Numbered from the stretch's first letter, positions 1 to 9,760 are shown. The stretch: 64,000 nucleotides of DNA from Acuticoccus sediminis (GCF_003258595.1 NZ_QHHQ01000001.1:1054001-1118000); one strand, 5' to 3'. Translations and numbers: made by a program. Notes: generated from the letters alone by a model not told the origin.

Positions 1-2460
1 GCTCTGGTAGTCCTTGTTGGGGGCGTAGACGAGGACGTCGTCATAGCCCGGGGCGGGGGCGGCGACGGGCACGACCGGGCTGCGGCTGGGGTTCGTCGCC
101 TGGGTACCGACGTCGGCGAGGAAGACGACCTTCGCCTCCAGCCCCTTGGAGCCGTGCGCGGTCATGACACGCACCGCGTCCACAGTACCGTCCGAGGAGC
201 GGCGCAACTCCGCCTTCGTCTTGGACAGGCGCATCAGGAAGGTCTCGAGGGTCGGAACGTCCCGGCTCTCGAACGCGAACGCCTCGTCGAGGAAGGCGTC
301 GAGCGCGTCCTCCGCCTCCGAGCCGAGCCGGGCGGCGAAGTCGGCCCGCCGGCCCTCGCCGACGAGGATCGCGGAGAAGAAGTCGAACGGGCGCCGGGTG
401 CGGGCGAGGACGCGCCAGCGCATCAGCGTCGTGTGGGCGACGCGGGCGAACATGTCGCCCTCGGCGAGGGCGTCGAGGAGGGAGCCCTCGCGGCCGTGGG
501 CGACCTCGAACAACGCATCCTCCGAGAAGCCGAACAGCGGGCTCTTCAGGACCGTCGCCAGCGAGAGGTCGTCGCGCGACAGCAGCGCGCGGGCGAGCGC
601 GACCATGTCCTGCACGGCGATGTGGTCGGTGATGGTGAGCCGGTCCGCGCCCGCGGTCGGGATGCCGCGGTTCTTCAGCTCCCGGTTCATCAGGTTGGCG
701 AAGGCGCCGCGCTTGCGCGACAGGATCATGATGTCGCCCGGCCTCACCGGCGGCGCGCCGCCGGGACCTTCGCCGCCGGTCCAGGCCTCGATGGTGTCGG
801 CGATGGCGCGCACGAGCTTCACGACGCCGGCGTTGTCCGGGGCCTGGTCGAACGGCGCGTCCCAGGCCTCGGACCTGTCGTCCTCCTCGTCGAAGAAGAG
901 GGGCCAGAGGTCGACGCCGCCCGGGCCGTCCTTCACCGCCACGTGGCGCACGGCGCCGGGGTCCGCGCCGACCGACGCGGCGAGGCTGCCGTCCGCGAAC
1001 ACGCGGTCGACCGCGGAGAGGACCTGCGGGGCGGAGCGCATTGAGTGGGCGAGGTCGACCGCGCGGAAGGTGAGTCCGGCGTCCGAGGCGGCCGCCTGGT
1101 AGTGCGCGCGCTTCTCGCCGAAGAGCTGCGGGGCGGCGCCCTGGAAGGAGTAGATGGACTGCTTCTCGTCGCCCACCACGAAGAGCGTGCGGTGGACGTC
1201 CTTTGCGCCGCGTCCGGCGAAGAACTCGCCGGTCAGCGCCTCCACGAGCTGCCACTGCGGCGGGGATGTGTCCTGCGCCTCGTCGACCATCACGTGGTCG
1301 ATCCCCTCGTCGAGCTTGTAGCGCACCCAGGCCGCCGCCGTGCCGGAGCGCACGAGGTTCATCGCGGTCTCGATCTGCTCGTCGTAGTCGATGACCCCGC
1401 GGCGGCGCTTGGCGGCGGTGAGCTCCTCCTCCACCAGCCAGGCGAGCTGCATGAGGGGGACCGTGGCGGCGATGGCGGCCGTCGCGCGGCCGGCGTCGGC
1501 GGCGCGCGCGAGGCGGTCCTGCTCGGCGGCGACGAGGTCCGCGAGCCCGGGCCAGGCCTCCAGCACCTTCTTGGGCGCGATGCCGCCGATCTTGCGCGGC
1601 TCGCCCGTCCCGGTGAGGAAGATCGCGTTCCAGTGGGGATCGCGCTCCTCCGCCGGGCAGTTCAGGGCGGTTTCGATCCGCTCGATGGTCCCCTTGCCGG
1701 CGTTGGCCGCGCGCAGCGCCTCGGCGAGGGCGCGGCAGGTGTCGTCGGAGAGCGGCGGTCCAGGGTCGGCGGGGGCGAGCGCGCGGCTCAGGCTCTCGGC
1801 GAGGCGCTCGTCCGAGGCACCCATCCCGAGCCAGCGCGTCAGGCGCCGCCGCTCGCCCAGCACCGCCTTGAGGCTGCCGACGAGGCCGAAGTCGGAGACG
1901 TGCGGCAGCAGCGCGTCGATGTAGCCGCCGACGGGGCCGCCGGGGTCGATCGTGCCGCGGGCGAGGACGTTGGCGATGGCGCGGTCGGTCAGTTCCTCGC
2001 GCATCGCGTCGTCCAGCACCTGGAACGAGCCGGAGATGTTGGCCTCGAGCGGGAAGCGCCGCAGGAGCGCGGCGGCGAAGGCGTGGATCGTCTGCACCTT
2101 GAGGCCGCCCGGCGTCTCGAGCGCCTCGGCGAAGAGGGTGCGCGCGCGCAGCGCCGCAGCGTCGGGGTCCGCGTTGGGGGCGAGGCGGGCGACCTGGGCG
2201 GCCAGGCGGTCGTCGGGGAGCGCGGCCAGCGCCGCCAGCGCGGTATAGACCCGCTGCGCCATCTCCGCGGCCGCGGCATTGGTGTAGGTGAGGCACAGGA
2301 TCGTGCGCGGCGGCACGCCCGACAGGAGGAGCCGCACGACGCGCTGCGACAGCACGTACGTCTTGCCCGCCCCGGCGTTCGCCGAGACCCATACGGAGGC
2401 GGCAGGGTCGGACGAGCGGCGCTGCGCGTCGTCGGCCTCGGGCGGGACGCGCAGGCTCAT
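1..2460 (-). CDS. addA: AddA, double-strand break repair helicase-nuclease subunit (partial, 3' end off the left edge)
   Basis: AddA is the UvrD-like motor and nuclease subunit of the AddAB complex that resects DNA ends for RecA. The ATG at 2460 gives 820 codons in an unbroken frame to base 1. Seen: Walker A ANAGAGKT at residues 27-34, a Walker B-type VDEAQD, a GDEKQS motif III, and near the left edge the helicase motif VMTAHGSKGLE. The family is usually about 1150 residues, so the C-terminal nuclease domain should lie beyond the window. It follows addB by 46 bases on the same strand and is the last visible gene of the divL operon. Another long open frame in the same interval is a shadow; the frame given here carries all the motifs. 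Confidence 0.95.
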   Translation of the reverse strand, partial: MSLRVPPEADDAQRRSSDPAASVWVSANAGAGKTYVLSQRVVRLLLSGVPPRTILCLTYTNAAAAEMAQRVYTALAALAALPDDRLAAQVARLAPNADPDAAALRARTLFAEALETPGGLKVQTIHAFAAALLRRFPLEANISGSFQVLDDAMREELTDRAIANVLARGTIDPGGPVGGYIDALLPHVSDFGLVGSLKAVLGERRRLTRWLGMGASDERLAESLSRALAPADPGPPLSDDTCRALAEALRAANAGKGTIERIETALNCPAEERDPHWNAIFLTGTGEPRKIGGIAPKKVLEAWPGLADLVAAEQDRLARAADAGRATAAIAATVPLMQLAWLVEEELTAAKRRRGVIDYDEQIETAMNLVRSGTAAAWVRYKLDEGIDHVMVDEAQDTSPPQWQLVEALTGEFFAGRGAKDVHRTLFVVGDEKQSIYSFQGAAPQLFGEKRAHYQAAASDAGLTFRAVDLAHSMRSAPQVLSAVDRVFADGSLAASVGADPGAVRHVAVKDGPGGVDLWPLFFDEEDDRSEAWDAPFDQAPDNAGVVKLVRAIADTIEAWTGGEGPGGAPPVRPGDIMILSRKRGAFANLMNRELKNRGIPTAGADRLTITDHIAVQDMVALARALLSRDDLSLATVLKSPLFGFSEDALFEVAHGREGSLLDALAEGDMFARVAHTTLMRWRVLARTRRPFDFFSAILVGEGRRADFAARLGSEAEDALDAFLDEAFAFESRDVPTLETFLMRLSKTKAELRRSSDGTVDAVRVMTAHGSKGLEAKVVFLADVGTQATNPSRSPVVPVAAPAPGYDDVLVYAPNKDYQS

Positions 2461-2506
2461 CGGCGGCACTCCGCGATCTCGGGGCGGAGCGGCGTGGCGG
2501 TGCTGG

Positions 2507-5377
2507 TCATTCGTTCTGCCACTCCGCGGAGCGGGCGAGGTGGTCGTAGTCGCCGACGTCGGACTCGCGCATGGGGCGGGCGCGGGAGAGGTAGCCCTGC
2601 TCCTCGCTCTGGTAGAGCGTGTGGAGGGCGATCAGCCGGCCGCGCGCCTCGTCGGCGAGGGCGGCGGCGTCGTCGCCGGCGACGCCCGACCAGTGCACCG
2701 GGTTTCGCCCGGCGCCGATCGCGACATAGGCGAGGCCGGTGAGCGGGAGGTCGGCCGGGGCGCCCTCGACGGCGCCGGCGCGCAGCAGCACCGCCTCGAG
2801 GGGGAGCTGCGGCTCGAGGAAGGTCTGCACCTGCTTGCCGGTCGGCGGACTGCCGGTCTTGTAGTCGATGATCTCGGCTCCGGCGGCGCCGAGGTCGATC
2901 CGGTCGATCCGCCCGCGCAGGGTCGGGCCTCCGGCAAGATCCGTCCGCGCCTTCACCTCGACGAGTGAGCGGTCGGCCCGGTCGGCCCGTTCCCGCTCGG
3001 CTGCGATCACGAAGGGGGCGAGATACCTGAGCCGCGCCCCCCAGAGCGCCTGCGCCTCTGGCGCGAAGGCGAGCTCGCGCAGGGCGGCGTCGACGATCGC
3101 GGAGAAGCGCGCCTCGGCGTCCGGCTGGCGGTGGTCGCCGTTGCCGATGAAGCGGGCAAGGACCTCGTGGAAGAGCTCGCCCCTGTCGCCCGCGCCGGGC
3201 TCCTGGTCGAGCGGGTCGAGCGGGTCGAGGCCGAGGACGTGCCGTGCGTAGATCGCGTAGGGGTCGCGCACCAGGCGGGCGATCTCGGTGACGGAGAAGG
3301 ACGTCGGTCGCACCGCGACCGGCGGCTTCGGGAAGGGGCGCGGGGCGCCCGGCGTCGCGGGGCGCTGCTCCAGCATGGCGGCCCAGGCGGTCAGCTCGGC
3401 GCCGCGCGCGCGGGCGAGGTCGGCGGCCTCGCCGGCGAAGGCGGCGAGGCGCTGCCACCAGCGCGAGGCGACGGTGGGCTCACCGGCCGCCTTGCGGGCG
3501 CGGGTCAGGGTGACGCGCGGCTGGTGCGCGGCGGTGAAGAAGTCGTGCGCCGAGAGGCCGATGCGCCGCTCGGGCAGGTCGATCCCGAACGCGCCCATCA
3601 TGCCGCGGCTCATCCACGGGCCGGGATCGGGCGAGGCGGGCCAGGTGCCCTCGTTGAGACCGCCGAGGACCGCGTGGTCGAACGACTGCAGCCGGGCTTC
3701 CAGCGGGCCGAGGATGCGCACCGCGTCGTCCAGCGGCCGGGCGCGCACGACGATCCCGTCGAGCAGCGCCTCGAACGTCGCGGGCCAGTCGGCGGCGGGG
3801 ATGGTCAGCTCGTGCCGGACCGCGACCTCGGCCAGCATCGCCACGACGGCGTCGCGCGAGCCGAGAGTGGGGTCGGCGACGGCCTCGAAGACGGTGCGCG
3901 TCGCCTCGGCGAAGGCGCCGACGGTGGCGCGTCCGGCGCCGAGCGTCAGGAGCGGCGCGTAGACGGTGCGGATGGCGCCGGCGAGCGCCGCCGCGGCCTC
4001 GCCGAGGCTCGCCATGGCGTCCAGCATCCGGCCCGGCGCGATGCGGGGACCGCGGAGCAGCCGCTCCACCGCGGCGGTGGCGCCGCGCTCGGCCTCGAAC
4101 CGGGCGCCGTCGTGCTTAAGCAGCGCCAGCCATTCGGCCGCGCTGCCGCCGGAGGCCGTGGCGGCGATCAGCCGGGCGAGGACCCCGGCGGGCGTCACGG
4201 CGAGCGGCTCGCCGCCGGAATCGTCGACCCGGATGTCCCAGATCCGGAGGTGGTGCGTGACGCGGCGGGCGAGCGCACGATGCGGCGTGATGAGCGCGAC
4301 CGTCTCGCCGAGCGCTACCGACTGGCGCATCGCCAGCGCGATGGCGGCGGCTTCCTCGCGCTCGTCGGCCGCCTCGACGAGGGTGAGACCGCCGAAGGCG
4401 TCGGCGAGGTCGATGGTGTGCCGGTCGTCGCGCCAGGCGCCGGTGGCGGGCGCCGGGCGGAGCGCGGCCGACAATGCTGCCGTGCGGGTCGGGGGCGTCG
4501 CGGACGGGCCGGCGGGGGCGAGGCGGCCGACCGCGTCCGGTGCGAGCCCCAGCGCGTCGACGAGCTGCTTCATGCCGTACTGGACGTGGCCCGGCGCGTC
4601 GTGCGCCTCGGCGAGCGCGCCCCAGTCGGCCGGGCTGGCGGCGCGGTCGAAGCCGGGGAGGACGACGACGCCCCATGGGCTGCGGGCGATGGCGGCGATC
4701 AGGCGCCGCGTCGCGGGAATCGAGCCGGTGGAGCCGGCGACGATGATGGGGCCGCGCGCCTCGGCGATGCGGCGCTCGGCGGCCTCGGCGTCGGCGCGGC
4801 GGGCGGCCGCCTCGGTGATCTTCCGCGCGGCGTCGAGGTGCGCGGGCCAGGCCTCGGTCGCGATGGTCAGGAAGTCGGTGGTGATCTTCCAGTGCTCGGC
4901 GAGGTCGGTGCGCTGGACGAGGCCGGGGAGGTCGCGCCAGTCGGCCTCCTGCGTCTCGACCTGGTCGAGGAGCGCCAGCAGGTCGCCGGCGAGGCGCACG
5001 GTGTCCGGTCCGGAGGTGGAGACGAGCGGGCGGATCGTGGGATCGCCGGTCTGGATCGCCCCGGCCCAGGCGGTGACGAGGCGGGCGAGGACGACGCGGG
5101 CCTCGAGGCTGCTCATGACGCCGGGGCGGCCTTCCGGCTCCTCCTCGGGGTCGCCCAGCGCCTCGATCCGGGGCAGTACCGTCGCCCGGGTGGGCGCCGC
5201 CTCCAGGATGGCGGTGGCGAGCGCGCGGGCGGCGCGGCGGGTGGGGAGGTAGACGGTCGCGTCGGCGAGGGCGAGCGGGTCGTCGGGCAGGCCGTCCGGC
5301 CAGAGGGTCCCGTCGGCGAGGCGCGCGGCCAGCGTCGGCAGGAACGGGTCGCCCGGATCGACGGTGAGGACCTTCAC
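2507..5377 (-). CDS. addB: AddB, double-strand break repair protein
   Basis: Partner subunit of AddA, with an inactivated helicase-like N-terminal half and a C-terminal PD-(D/E)XK nuclease. Seen: the nuclease signature GELFHEVL near residue 733, RGRIDRID near 822 and EIIDYKTG at about 835-842. I see no cysteines after the chosen start, so the 4Fe-4S cluster known from Bacillus AddB is absent, as expected for the alphaproteobacterial type. I chose the GTG at 5377 because it overlaps the TGA of the upstream nucleotidyltransferase gene by four bases (GTGA). A longer frame from 5443 would add 22 unlikely residues inside that gene. The product is 956 residues. Confidence 0.93.
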   Translation of the reverse strand: MKVLTVDPGDPFLPTLAARLADGTLWPDGLPDDPLALADATVYLPTRRAARALATAILEAAPTRATVLPRIEALGDPEEEPEGRPGVMSSLEARVVLARLVTAWAGAIQTGDPTIRPLVSTSGPDTVRLAGDLLALLDQVETQEADWRDLPGLVQRTDLAEHWKITTDFLTIATEAWPAHLDAARKITEAAARRADAEAAERRIAEARGPIIVAGSTGSIPATRRLIAAIARSPWGVVVLPGFDRAASPADWGALAEAHDAPGHVQYGMKQLVDALGLAPDAVGRLAPAGPSATPPTRTAALSAALRPAPATGAWRDDRHTIDLADAFGGLTLVEAADEREEAAAIALAMRQSVALGETVALITPHRALARRVTHHLRIWDIRVDDSGGEPLAVTPAGVLARLIAATASGGSAAEWLALLKHDGARFEAERGATAAVERLLRGPRIAPGRMLDAMASLGEAAAALAGAIRTVYAPLLTLGAGRATVGAFAEATRTVFEAVADPTLGSRDAVVAMLAEVAVRHELTIPAADWPATFEALLDGIVVRARPLDDAVRILGPLEARLQSFDHAVLGGLNEGTWPASPDPGPWMSRGMMGAFGIDLPERRIGLSAHDFFTAAHQPRVTLTRARKAAGEPTVASRWWQRLAAFAGEAADLARARGAELTAWAAMLEQRPATPGAPRPFPKPPVAVRPTSFSVTEIARLVRDPYAIYARHVLGLDPLDPLDQEPGAGDRGELFHEVLARFIGNGDHRQPDAEARFSAIVDAALRELAFAPEAQALWGARLRYLAPFVIAAERERADRADRSLVEVKARTDLAGGPTLRGRIDRIDLGAAGAEIIDYKTGSPPTGKQVQTFLEPQLPLEAVLLRAGAVEGAPADLPLTGLAYVAIGAGRNPVHWSGVAGDDAAALADEARGRLIALHTLYQSEEQGYLSRARPMRESDVGDYDHLARSAEWQNE

Positions 5378-6090
5378 GCCGCGCTGGCGCGGATCGCTCG
5401 CTCCGCGTCTCGGATCGCCCGCGGGGTGCCGACATGGAGCCACAGCCCGTCGAGCCGCACGCCGTAGAGCCGCCCCTTCGCGATCAGCCGGTCGAAGATC
5501 ACGTTGAGCGAGAAGACGTCGCCCGGAGGGTCGGCGAGCGCGGCGGGCGACATCATCGCGCAGCCGGCATAGACGAACGGGGCGACGGTGTACTCGCGCC
5601 GGCGGGTGAGGCGGCCGTCCGTCTCGAGCTGGAAGTCGCCCCGGCCGTCGTAGCCGACCGCGGTCACGGTGGGGGCGAGGACGAGGAGGGCGTCCATCTT
5701 CTCCGGATCGAAGCTGTCGATGACGCGCCTCAGCGTCGGGAACGCGCCCTCCAGCCAGAAGGTGTCGGAATTCGCGACGATGAAGGGCTTGTCGCCGAGA
5801 TGCGGCAGCGCCTTGACGAGGCCGCCGCCGGTGTCGAGCAGTCCCGACCGCTCGTCGGAGATCGTCACGGCGCCCGGCGCATGGCGGCGCACGTGAACCT
5901 CGATCATGTCGGCGAGGTAGTGCACGTTGACGACGTAGCGTTTGACGCCGGCATCATCGAGCCGGGTGAACACGTGGTCGATCATCGCCTTGCCGAACAC
6001 CTCGATGAGGGGCTTGGGGGTGATGGCCGTGAGCGGCCGCATCCGCGTGCCGCGTCCGGCGGCGAAGATCATCGCTGAGAGACCGCTCAT
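5374..6090 (-). CDS. murU: Sugar-phosphate nucleotidyltransferase, MurU-like
   Basis: A 238-residue nucleotidyltransferase. The N-terminal AAGRGTRMRPLT signature (about residues 10-21) binds NTP, followed by TPKPLIEVFGKAMIDH. In the AmgK-MurU route known from Pseudomonas putida and Caulobacter, MurU turns MurNAc-1-phosphate into UDP-MurNAc, bypassing de novo synthesis. The kinase (AmgK-like) domain is encoded just upstream and overlaps it by four bases (ATGA), which supports MurU over a mannose-1-phosphate guanylyltransferase. Substrate cannot be proven from sequence alone. The stop overlaps the addB GTG start. Confidence 0.85.
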   Translation of the reverse strand: MSGLSAMIFAAGRGTRMRPLTAITPKPLIEVFGKAMIDHVFTRLDDAGVKRYVVNVHYLADMIEVHVRRHAPGAVTISDERSGLLDTGGGLVKALPHLGDKPFIVANSDTFWLEGAFPTLRRVIDSFDPEKMDALLVLAPTVTAVGYDGRGDFQLETDGRLTRRREYTVAPFVYAGCAMMSPAALADPPGDVFSLNVIFDRLIAKGRLYGVRLDGLWLHVGTPRAIRDAERAIRASAA

Positions 6091-7520
6091 GCGCTCATCA
6101 CGTCCGAATGGGTGGCGAACCAGCCGGCCAGCGGGGCCAGCGACGGTTCGGCTCTGAGGTTCTTGGCCAGCGCCCGCCGCACGCGCGGAATATGGGCGAG
6201 GTATTGCGGTTTGCCGTCCCGGTCGTTGAGGCGGCGGAACACTCCTAGCACGCGAGTGGCCCGCTGTGCGCCGAGGACGTGGTATGCGCGCATGAAGGCG
6301 GTCCGGTCGAGTCCGGGCCGCGCGGCGAGGTAGCGCGCGAGGAGGTCGGCCTCGACGTCGTCGGGCACGTCGATCCGCGCGTCCTGGGCGAGGGAGACGA
6401 CGTCGTATGCGCTGGGTGCGATCATCGCATCCTGATAGTCCAGAAAGCCGATCCGGGAAATTCCTTCTTCGCCCGCCCGCCACATCAGGTTGGGCGAGTG
6501 GAAGTCCCGCAGCGACAGGCGGTCGTCCTCCCGCGGCAGCGCGGAAATGACGGCGCGCCACATCGCCGCGTAGTCCGGGTCGAGGGGCGCGCGCAGGTAC
6601 CACTCGGGAAAGAGCGCGACCTCGATGTCGGAGAGGTCCGCGTCGAACATCGGCGGCTGGTAGGGCGGATCTCCCGGCAGCGGCAGCGCCGGCGGTGCAT
6701 TGTGGAACGCGGCGATGGCCTCCACGGCGACGGCGTAGCGCTCGGGGTAGATCCCGGTGGCGCCCGCGATCTTGTCGTCGCCGTAGTCCTCGAGGAGGAG
6801 GAAGCCCTTCTTCATGTCCGCGGCGATGACGGCCGGCGCGGCGAGCCCCGCGGCCCGGAGGGCCTCGCCGACGGCGATGAAGGCGTTGAGGTTGCCGTCC
6901 GCCAGCCGCGCCCGAAGCGGGTAGCTGCCGGGCATGGGAGTGAAGACCGGCGCGTCCATCAGGACCGCGTTCGTTCCGCCGACGACTCGGGCGTAGCCGC
7001 GGGTCGAGGCGTCGGTCTTCAGCGGCTGCCGGCGCGCCTCGCCCCAGCCGGCGCGGGCGAGGAACGCGCTCGCCTCGCGCTGGCGGCGGAGCCGTTCGGC
7101 CCACGCCGGCGGGGCGGTGACGGTGATCGTGCGCGCCTCCTCGTGGGGGCCGAAGGCGATGGCGAGGGTGACCGGCAGCGCCTCGCGCGGCCATTCGATG
7201 AGCTCGGCGGCGTCCCCCTCGCCGAGCCCCAGCTCCTCGGTGTCGCCGCCCTCGACGCGGTAGAGGTCGACGTGACGCACGCGGGGGGTCAGCTCGGGAT
7301 AGTCCTGCACGATGGTGAAGGTCGGGCTCGGCACCTCGAAGGCCGGGTCGCCGGCCAGGCTGCGCAGGGTCGCCCGCGCCAGGGTGGACTTGCCCGCGCC
7401 GAGGTCGCCGACGAGGCCGACCCGGTCGCCCTTGCGCAGCGTTCCGGCGAGATCGGCCCCGAAGGCCACCATTTCCGCTTCGCTGTCGACCTCGATGTCG
7501 ACCGTGGCGACGTCGCTCAT
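6087..7520 (-). CDS. TsaE / AmgK-like sugar phosphotransferase fusion
   Basis: One 477-residue protein with two enzymes. Residues 1 to about 150 are TsaE, the ATPase of the tRNA t6A37 threonylcarbamoylation complex: Walker A GDLGAGKST at 38-46, the SPTFTIVQDYP motif and HVDLYRVEG. Residues from about 160 to 470 are an aminoglycoside-phosphotransferase-type kinase with the catalytic loop LRDFHSPNLMW at 337-347 and metal-binding GFLDYQD at about 358-364, as in AmgK, the anomeric MurNAc/GlcNAc kinase. The fusion is common in alphaproteobacteria. It overlaps divL upstream and the MurU-like gene downstream by four bases each, so all three are translationally coupled. The sugar substrate is inferred from the MurU neighbour. 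Confidence 0.9.
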   Translation of the reverse strand: MSDVATVDIEVDSEAEMVAFGADLAGTLRKGDRVGLVGDLGAGKSTLARATLRSLAGDPAFEVPSPTFTIVQDYPELTPRVRHVDLYRVEGGDTEELGLGEGDAAELIEWPREALPVTLAIAFGPHEEARTITVTAPPAWAERLRRQREASAFLARAGWGEARRQPLKTDASTRGYARVVGGTNAVLMDAPVFTPMPGSYPLRARLADGNLNAFIAVGEALRAAGLAAPAVIAADMKKGFLLLEDYGDDKIAGATGIYPERYAVAVEAIAAFHNAPPALPLPGDPPYQPPMFDADLSDIEVALFPEWYLRAPLDPDYAAMWRAVISALPREDDRLSLRDFHSPNLMWRAGEEGISRIGFLDYQDAMIAPSAYDVVSLAQDARIDVPDDVEADLLARYLAARPGLDRTAFMRAYHVLGAQRATRVLGVFRRLNDRDGKPQYLAHIPRVRRALAKNLRAEPSLAPLAGWFATHSDVMSA

Positions 7521-9760
7521 GCGGCGTCGAGCAGCGAGGCCGAGGTGCCGGCCTGTTCGCGGGGGAAGCGCACGACGAGTTCGGCGCCCGCCCCGTCCGT
7601 CGGCGCCACCGCGACGGTGCCGCCGTGCAGCTCCACGAAGCTCTTCACCAGCGACAGGCCGAGGCCGACGCCGCGGCGCCGCCCGTTCGGCCCGGAGGTG
7701 TTGAAGCGCTCGAACACCGCCTCGGCGTTGTCCTCGCTGATCCCGGGGCCGCGGTCCCGAACGGAGAGGGCGACATAGTCCCCGTCGCGGCGCGAGGCGA
7801 CGGTGATCGCGCTGCCTTGGGGCGAGTGGGTGACGGCATTGGAAATCAGGTTGAACAGCACTTGGCGCACGCGCATCTCGTCGCCCGGGAAGACGCGGGC
7901 ATTGTCTGCAAGGTCGAGCTCGACGTCGATACCGGTCTCGACGAGGCGGTTCTTCAGCCCGTCCAGCACCTGCCGCAAGGTGGCCGACACGTCCACAGGG
8001 CCGATGGTCAGCTCCATCACGCCGGCGTCGATGGACGCGAGGTCCAGGATGCCGTCGATGATGACGAGGAGCGCCTCGGACGAGGTGAGCACGAAGTTGG
8101 CATACTCGCGCTGCTTGGTGGAGAGCTGGCCGGTCTCGGGCCGGGTCAGGAGCTGGGTGAAGCCGATGATGGAGTTGAGCGGCGAGCGCAGCTCGTAGGA
8201 GACGTGCTCGATGAAGGCGTTCTTCAGCCGGTCCGCCTCGACCAGCGCGTTGTTCCGGTCGACCAGCGCCTTGGCGATGTTCACCGAGTCGGTGACGTCG
8301 ACGAAGGTCGCCAGCGTCGAGCCGTCCGGCAGCGGCGAGAAGGCGTAGTCGAGGGTGCGGCCGGTCTCGCGCTCGGTCCGCCCGCCGACGGGCGTGCGGT
8401 GGTCGGTCATGCCGGTGACGCGCTCGGCGAGCGAGGCCCAGACCGGGGCCCCCGCGTCGGGCGCCTTGCCGGCGATGGCGTTGACGTGCTCGCCGATGTC
8501 GGCCTGGGGCGTGCCGGTGAGCGACCAGAAGGCGGGATTGGCGAGGCGCAGAAGCCCGTCCGGCCCGAAGCTCGCGATGCCCTCGCCGAGATTGTCGATC
8601 GTCTCGGCCTGGACGCGCGAGAGGGCGTTGTATTGCCGCTCCAGCGCGAGCTGCTGGGTGACGTTCTCGTACACGTAGGTGACGCCGCCGTCCGCGCCCG
8701 GGTTGGCGACGACGCGCAGGGTCTGCCCGTCGGGCAGGTGCCACCAGCGCTCGAAGCTCTCGCGCGTCTCGTAGCCCTTGAGCTGGTCGCGCTTCCAGGC
8801 CTTGAAGTCGGCGGTCTCGGGCAGGCGGCGCTCGGCGCGCAGGCGGTCGAGCACCTGGTCCTCGAACGGGGATTGCTCGAGCAACTTGCCGTCCAGCTCG
8901 AAGAGGCGCTGGAACGCGGCGTTGTGGAAGACGAGCCGCCGGTCGGGGCCGTAGATGGCGATGGCGGTCGCCAGCAGGTCGAAGGTGGCCGAATGGCTCT
9001 CCAGCGCGCGCGCCTGGACGGACAGCGCCTGGACGGTCTCGGTGACGTCGACGGCCAGCGCGGCGAGGACCCCCTCGCGCATCTCGGCGCTGACGTTGAG
9101 GTGGCGCCGCTCGCCGGCGACCACGGTCTGCACGCGCTCGAAGACGGCCCCGCCCGCGTCGGCGGCGCCGAGCTGCGTCCGGGCGTTGGCGTCGAGCAGC
9201 GAGTCGCCGGTGCCGCTGGCGGAGCCGACGGCGCGGGCGTAGGCGGGGTTCGACCAGACCATGCCGCCCTCGCCCTCGACCCAGCTCGGGTACGGCGAGG
9301 CGGCGACGAGCTCGGTCAGGCGGCCGGCCGCGTCGCCCGGCGCCCCGGCGCACACCTCGGGCTGCGGCTCGACGAAGAGGGACAGGTGGCCGCCTTCCAG
9401 CGACCCGGCGAGGATGCGGCCGCCGCCGCCGTCCGCCGCCGGGGCGGTGGCGAGGCGGAACGGCTCGCCCGTGCGGCGCAGCTCGGCGATCGCGGCGGCG
9501 AGCCTTGTGCCCGAGCGGTTGAGGTCGGCTAGGACGTCCGCCGGCATCGTGCCGCAGGCGATCGTTTCGCCCGACGGCAGGATCCGGCAGGCGGCGGTCG
9601 CGCCCCGGGCGAGCGCGGCGTCGGCGAGGGTGACCTGCGCGTCGACGGCGGCACGATCCGCCACGGCACGGTCGGCCGCGCGCGTCGCGAGCCGGGCGCG
9701 CGCCACGACGATCCCGGCGAGCGCGCTGGCCGCTGCCGTCACAGCCCAGGCCGTCAGCAT
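7517..9760 (-). CDS. divL: DivL-type PAS sensor kinase with tyrosine in the H-box
   Basis: A 747-residue membrane-anchored PAS kinase. One N-terminal membrane helix (about residues 3-22) is followed by several PAS-like segments, then a HisKA/HATPase core. The phosphoacceptor box reads HVSYELRSPLN, so the usual histidine is Tyr522; this is the hallmark of DivL of Caulobacter (Tyr550), which modulates CckA-CtrA signalling. The ATPase domain looks intact: RQVLFNLISNAV (N box), DRGPGIS (G1) and GVGLGLSLV (G2). The ATG at 9760 is preceded by GAGAGG; an alternative start at 9805 adds 15 residues and lacks a clear ribosome site. It heads the operon divL-tsaE/amgK-murU-addB-addA and diverges from the aminotransferase gene. 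Confidence 0.9.
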   Translation of the reverse strand: MLTAWAVTAAASALAGIVVARARLATRAADRAVADRAAVDAQVTLADAALARGATAACRILPSGETIACGTMPADVLADLNRSGTRLAAAIAELRRTGEPFRLATAPAADGGGGRILAGSLEGGHLSLFVEPQPEVCAGAPGDAAGRLTELVAASPYPSWVEGEGGMVWSNPAYARAVGSASGTGDSLLDANARTQLGAADAGGAVFERVQTVVAGERRHLNVSAEMREGVLAALAVDVTETVQALSVQARALESHSATFDLLATAIAIYGPDRRLVFHNAAFQRLFELDGKLLEQSPFEDQVLDRLRAERRLPETADFKAWKRDQLKGYETRESFERWWHLPDGQTLRVVANPGADGGVTYVYENVTQQLALERQYNALSRVQAETIDNLGEGIASFGPDGLLRLANPAFWSLTGTPQADIGEHVNAIAGKAPDAGAPVWASLAERVTGMTDHRTPVGGRTERETGRTLDYAFSPLPDGSTLATFVDVTDSVNIAKALVDRNNALVEADRLKNAFIEHVSYELRSPLNSIIGFTQLLTRPETGQLSTKQREYANFVLTSSEALLVIIDGILDLASIDAGVMELTIGPVDVSATLRQVLDGLKNRLVETGIDVELDLADNARVFPGDEMRVRQVLFNLISNAVTHSPQGSAITVASRRDGDYVALSVRDRGPGISEDNAEAVFERFNTSGPNGRRRGVGLGLSLVKSFVELHGGTVAVAPTDGAGAELVVRFPREQAGTSASLLDAA

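Noticed and set aside
41-2392. Long Arg/Pro-rich open frame on the minus strand within addA, possibly a frameshifted gene
   Set aside because: The correct addA frame is unbroken from 2460 to base 1 with all helicase motifs; the other frame is a GC-rich shadow.
1045-2742. 565-codon open frame on the plus strand across addA
   Set aside because: Antisense shadow; no domain, ribosome site or signal, and it runs across a well-supported gene.
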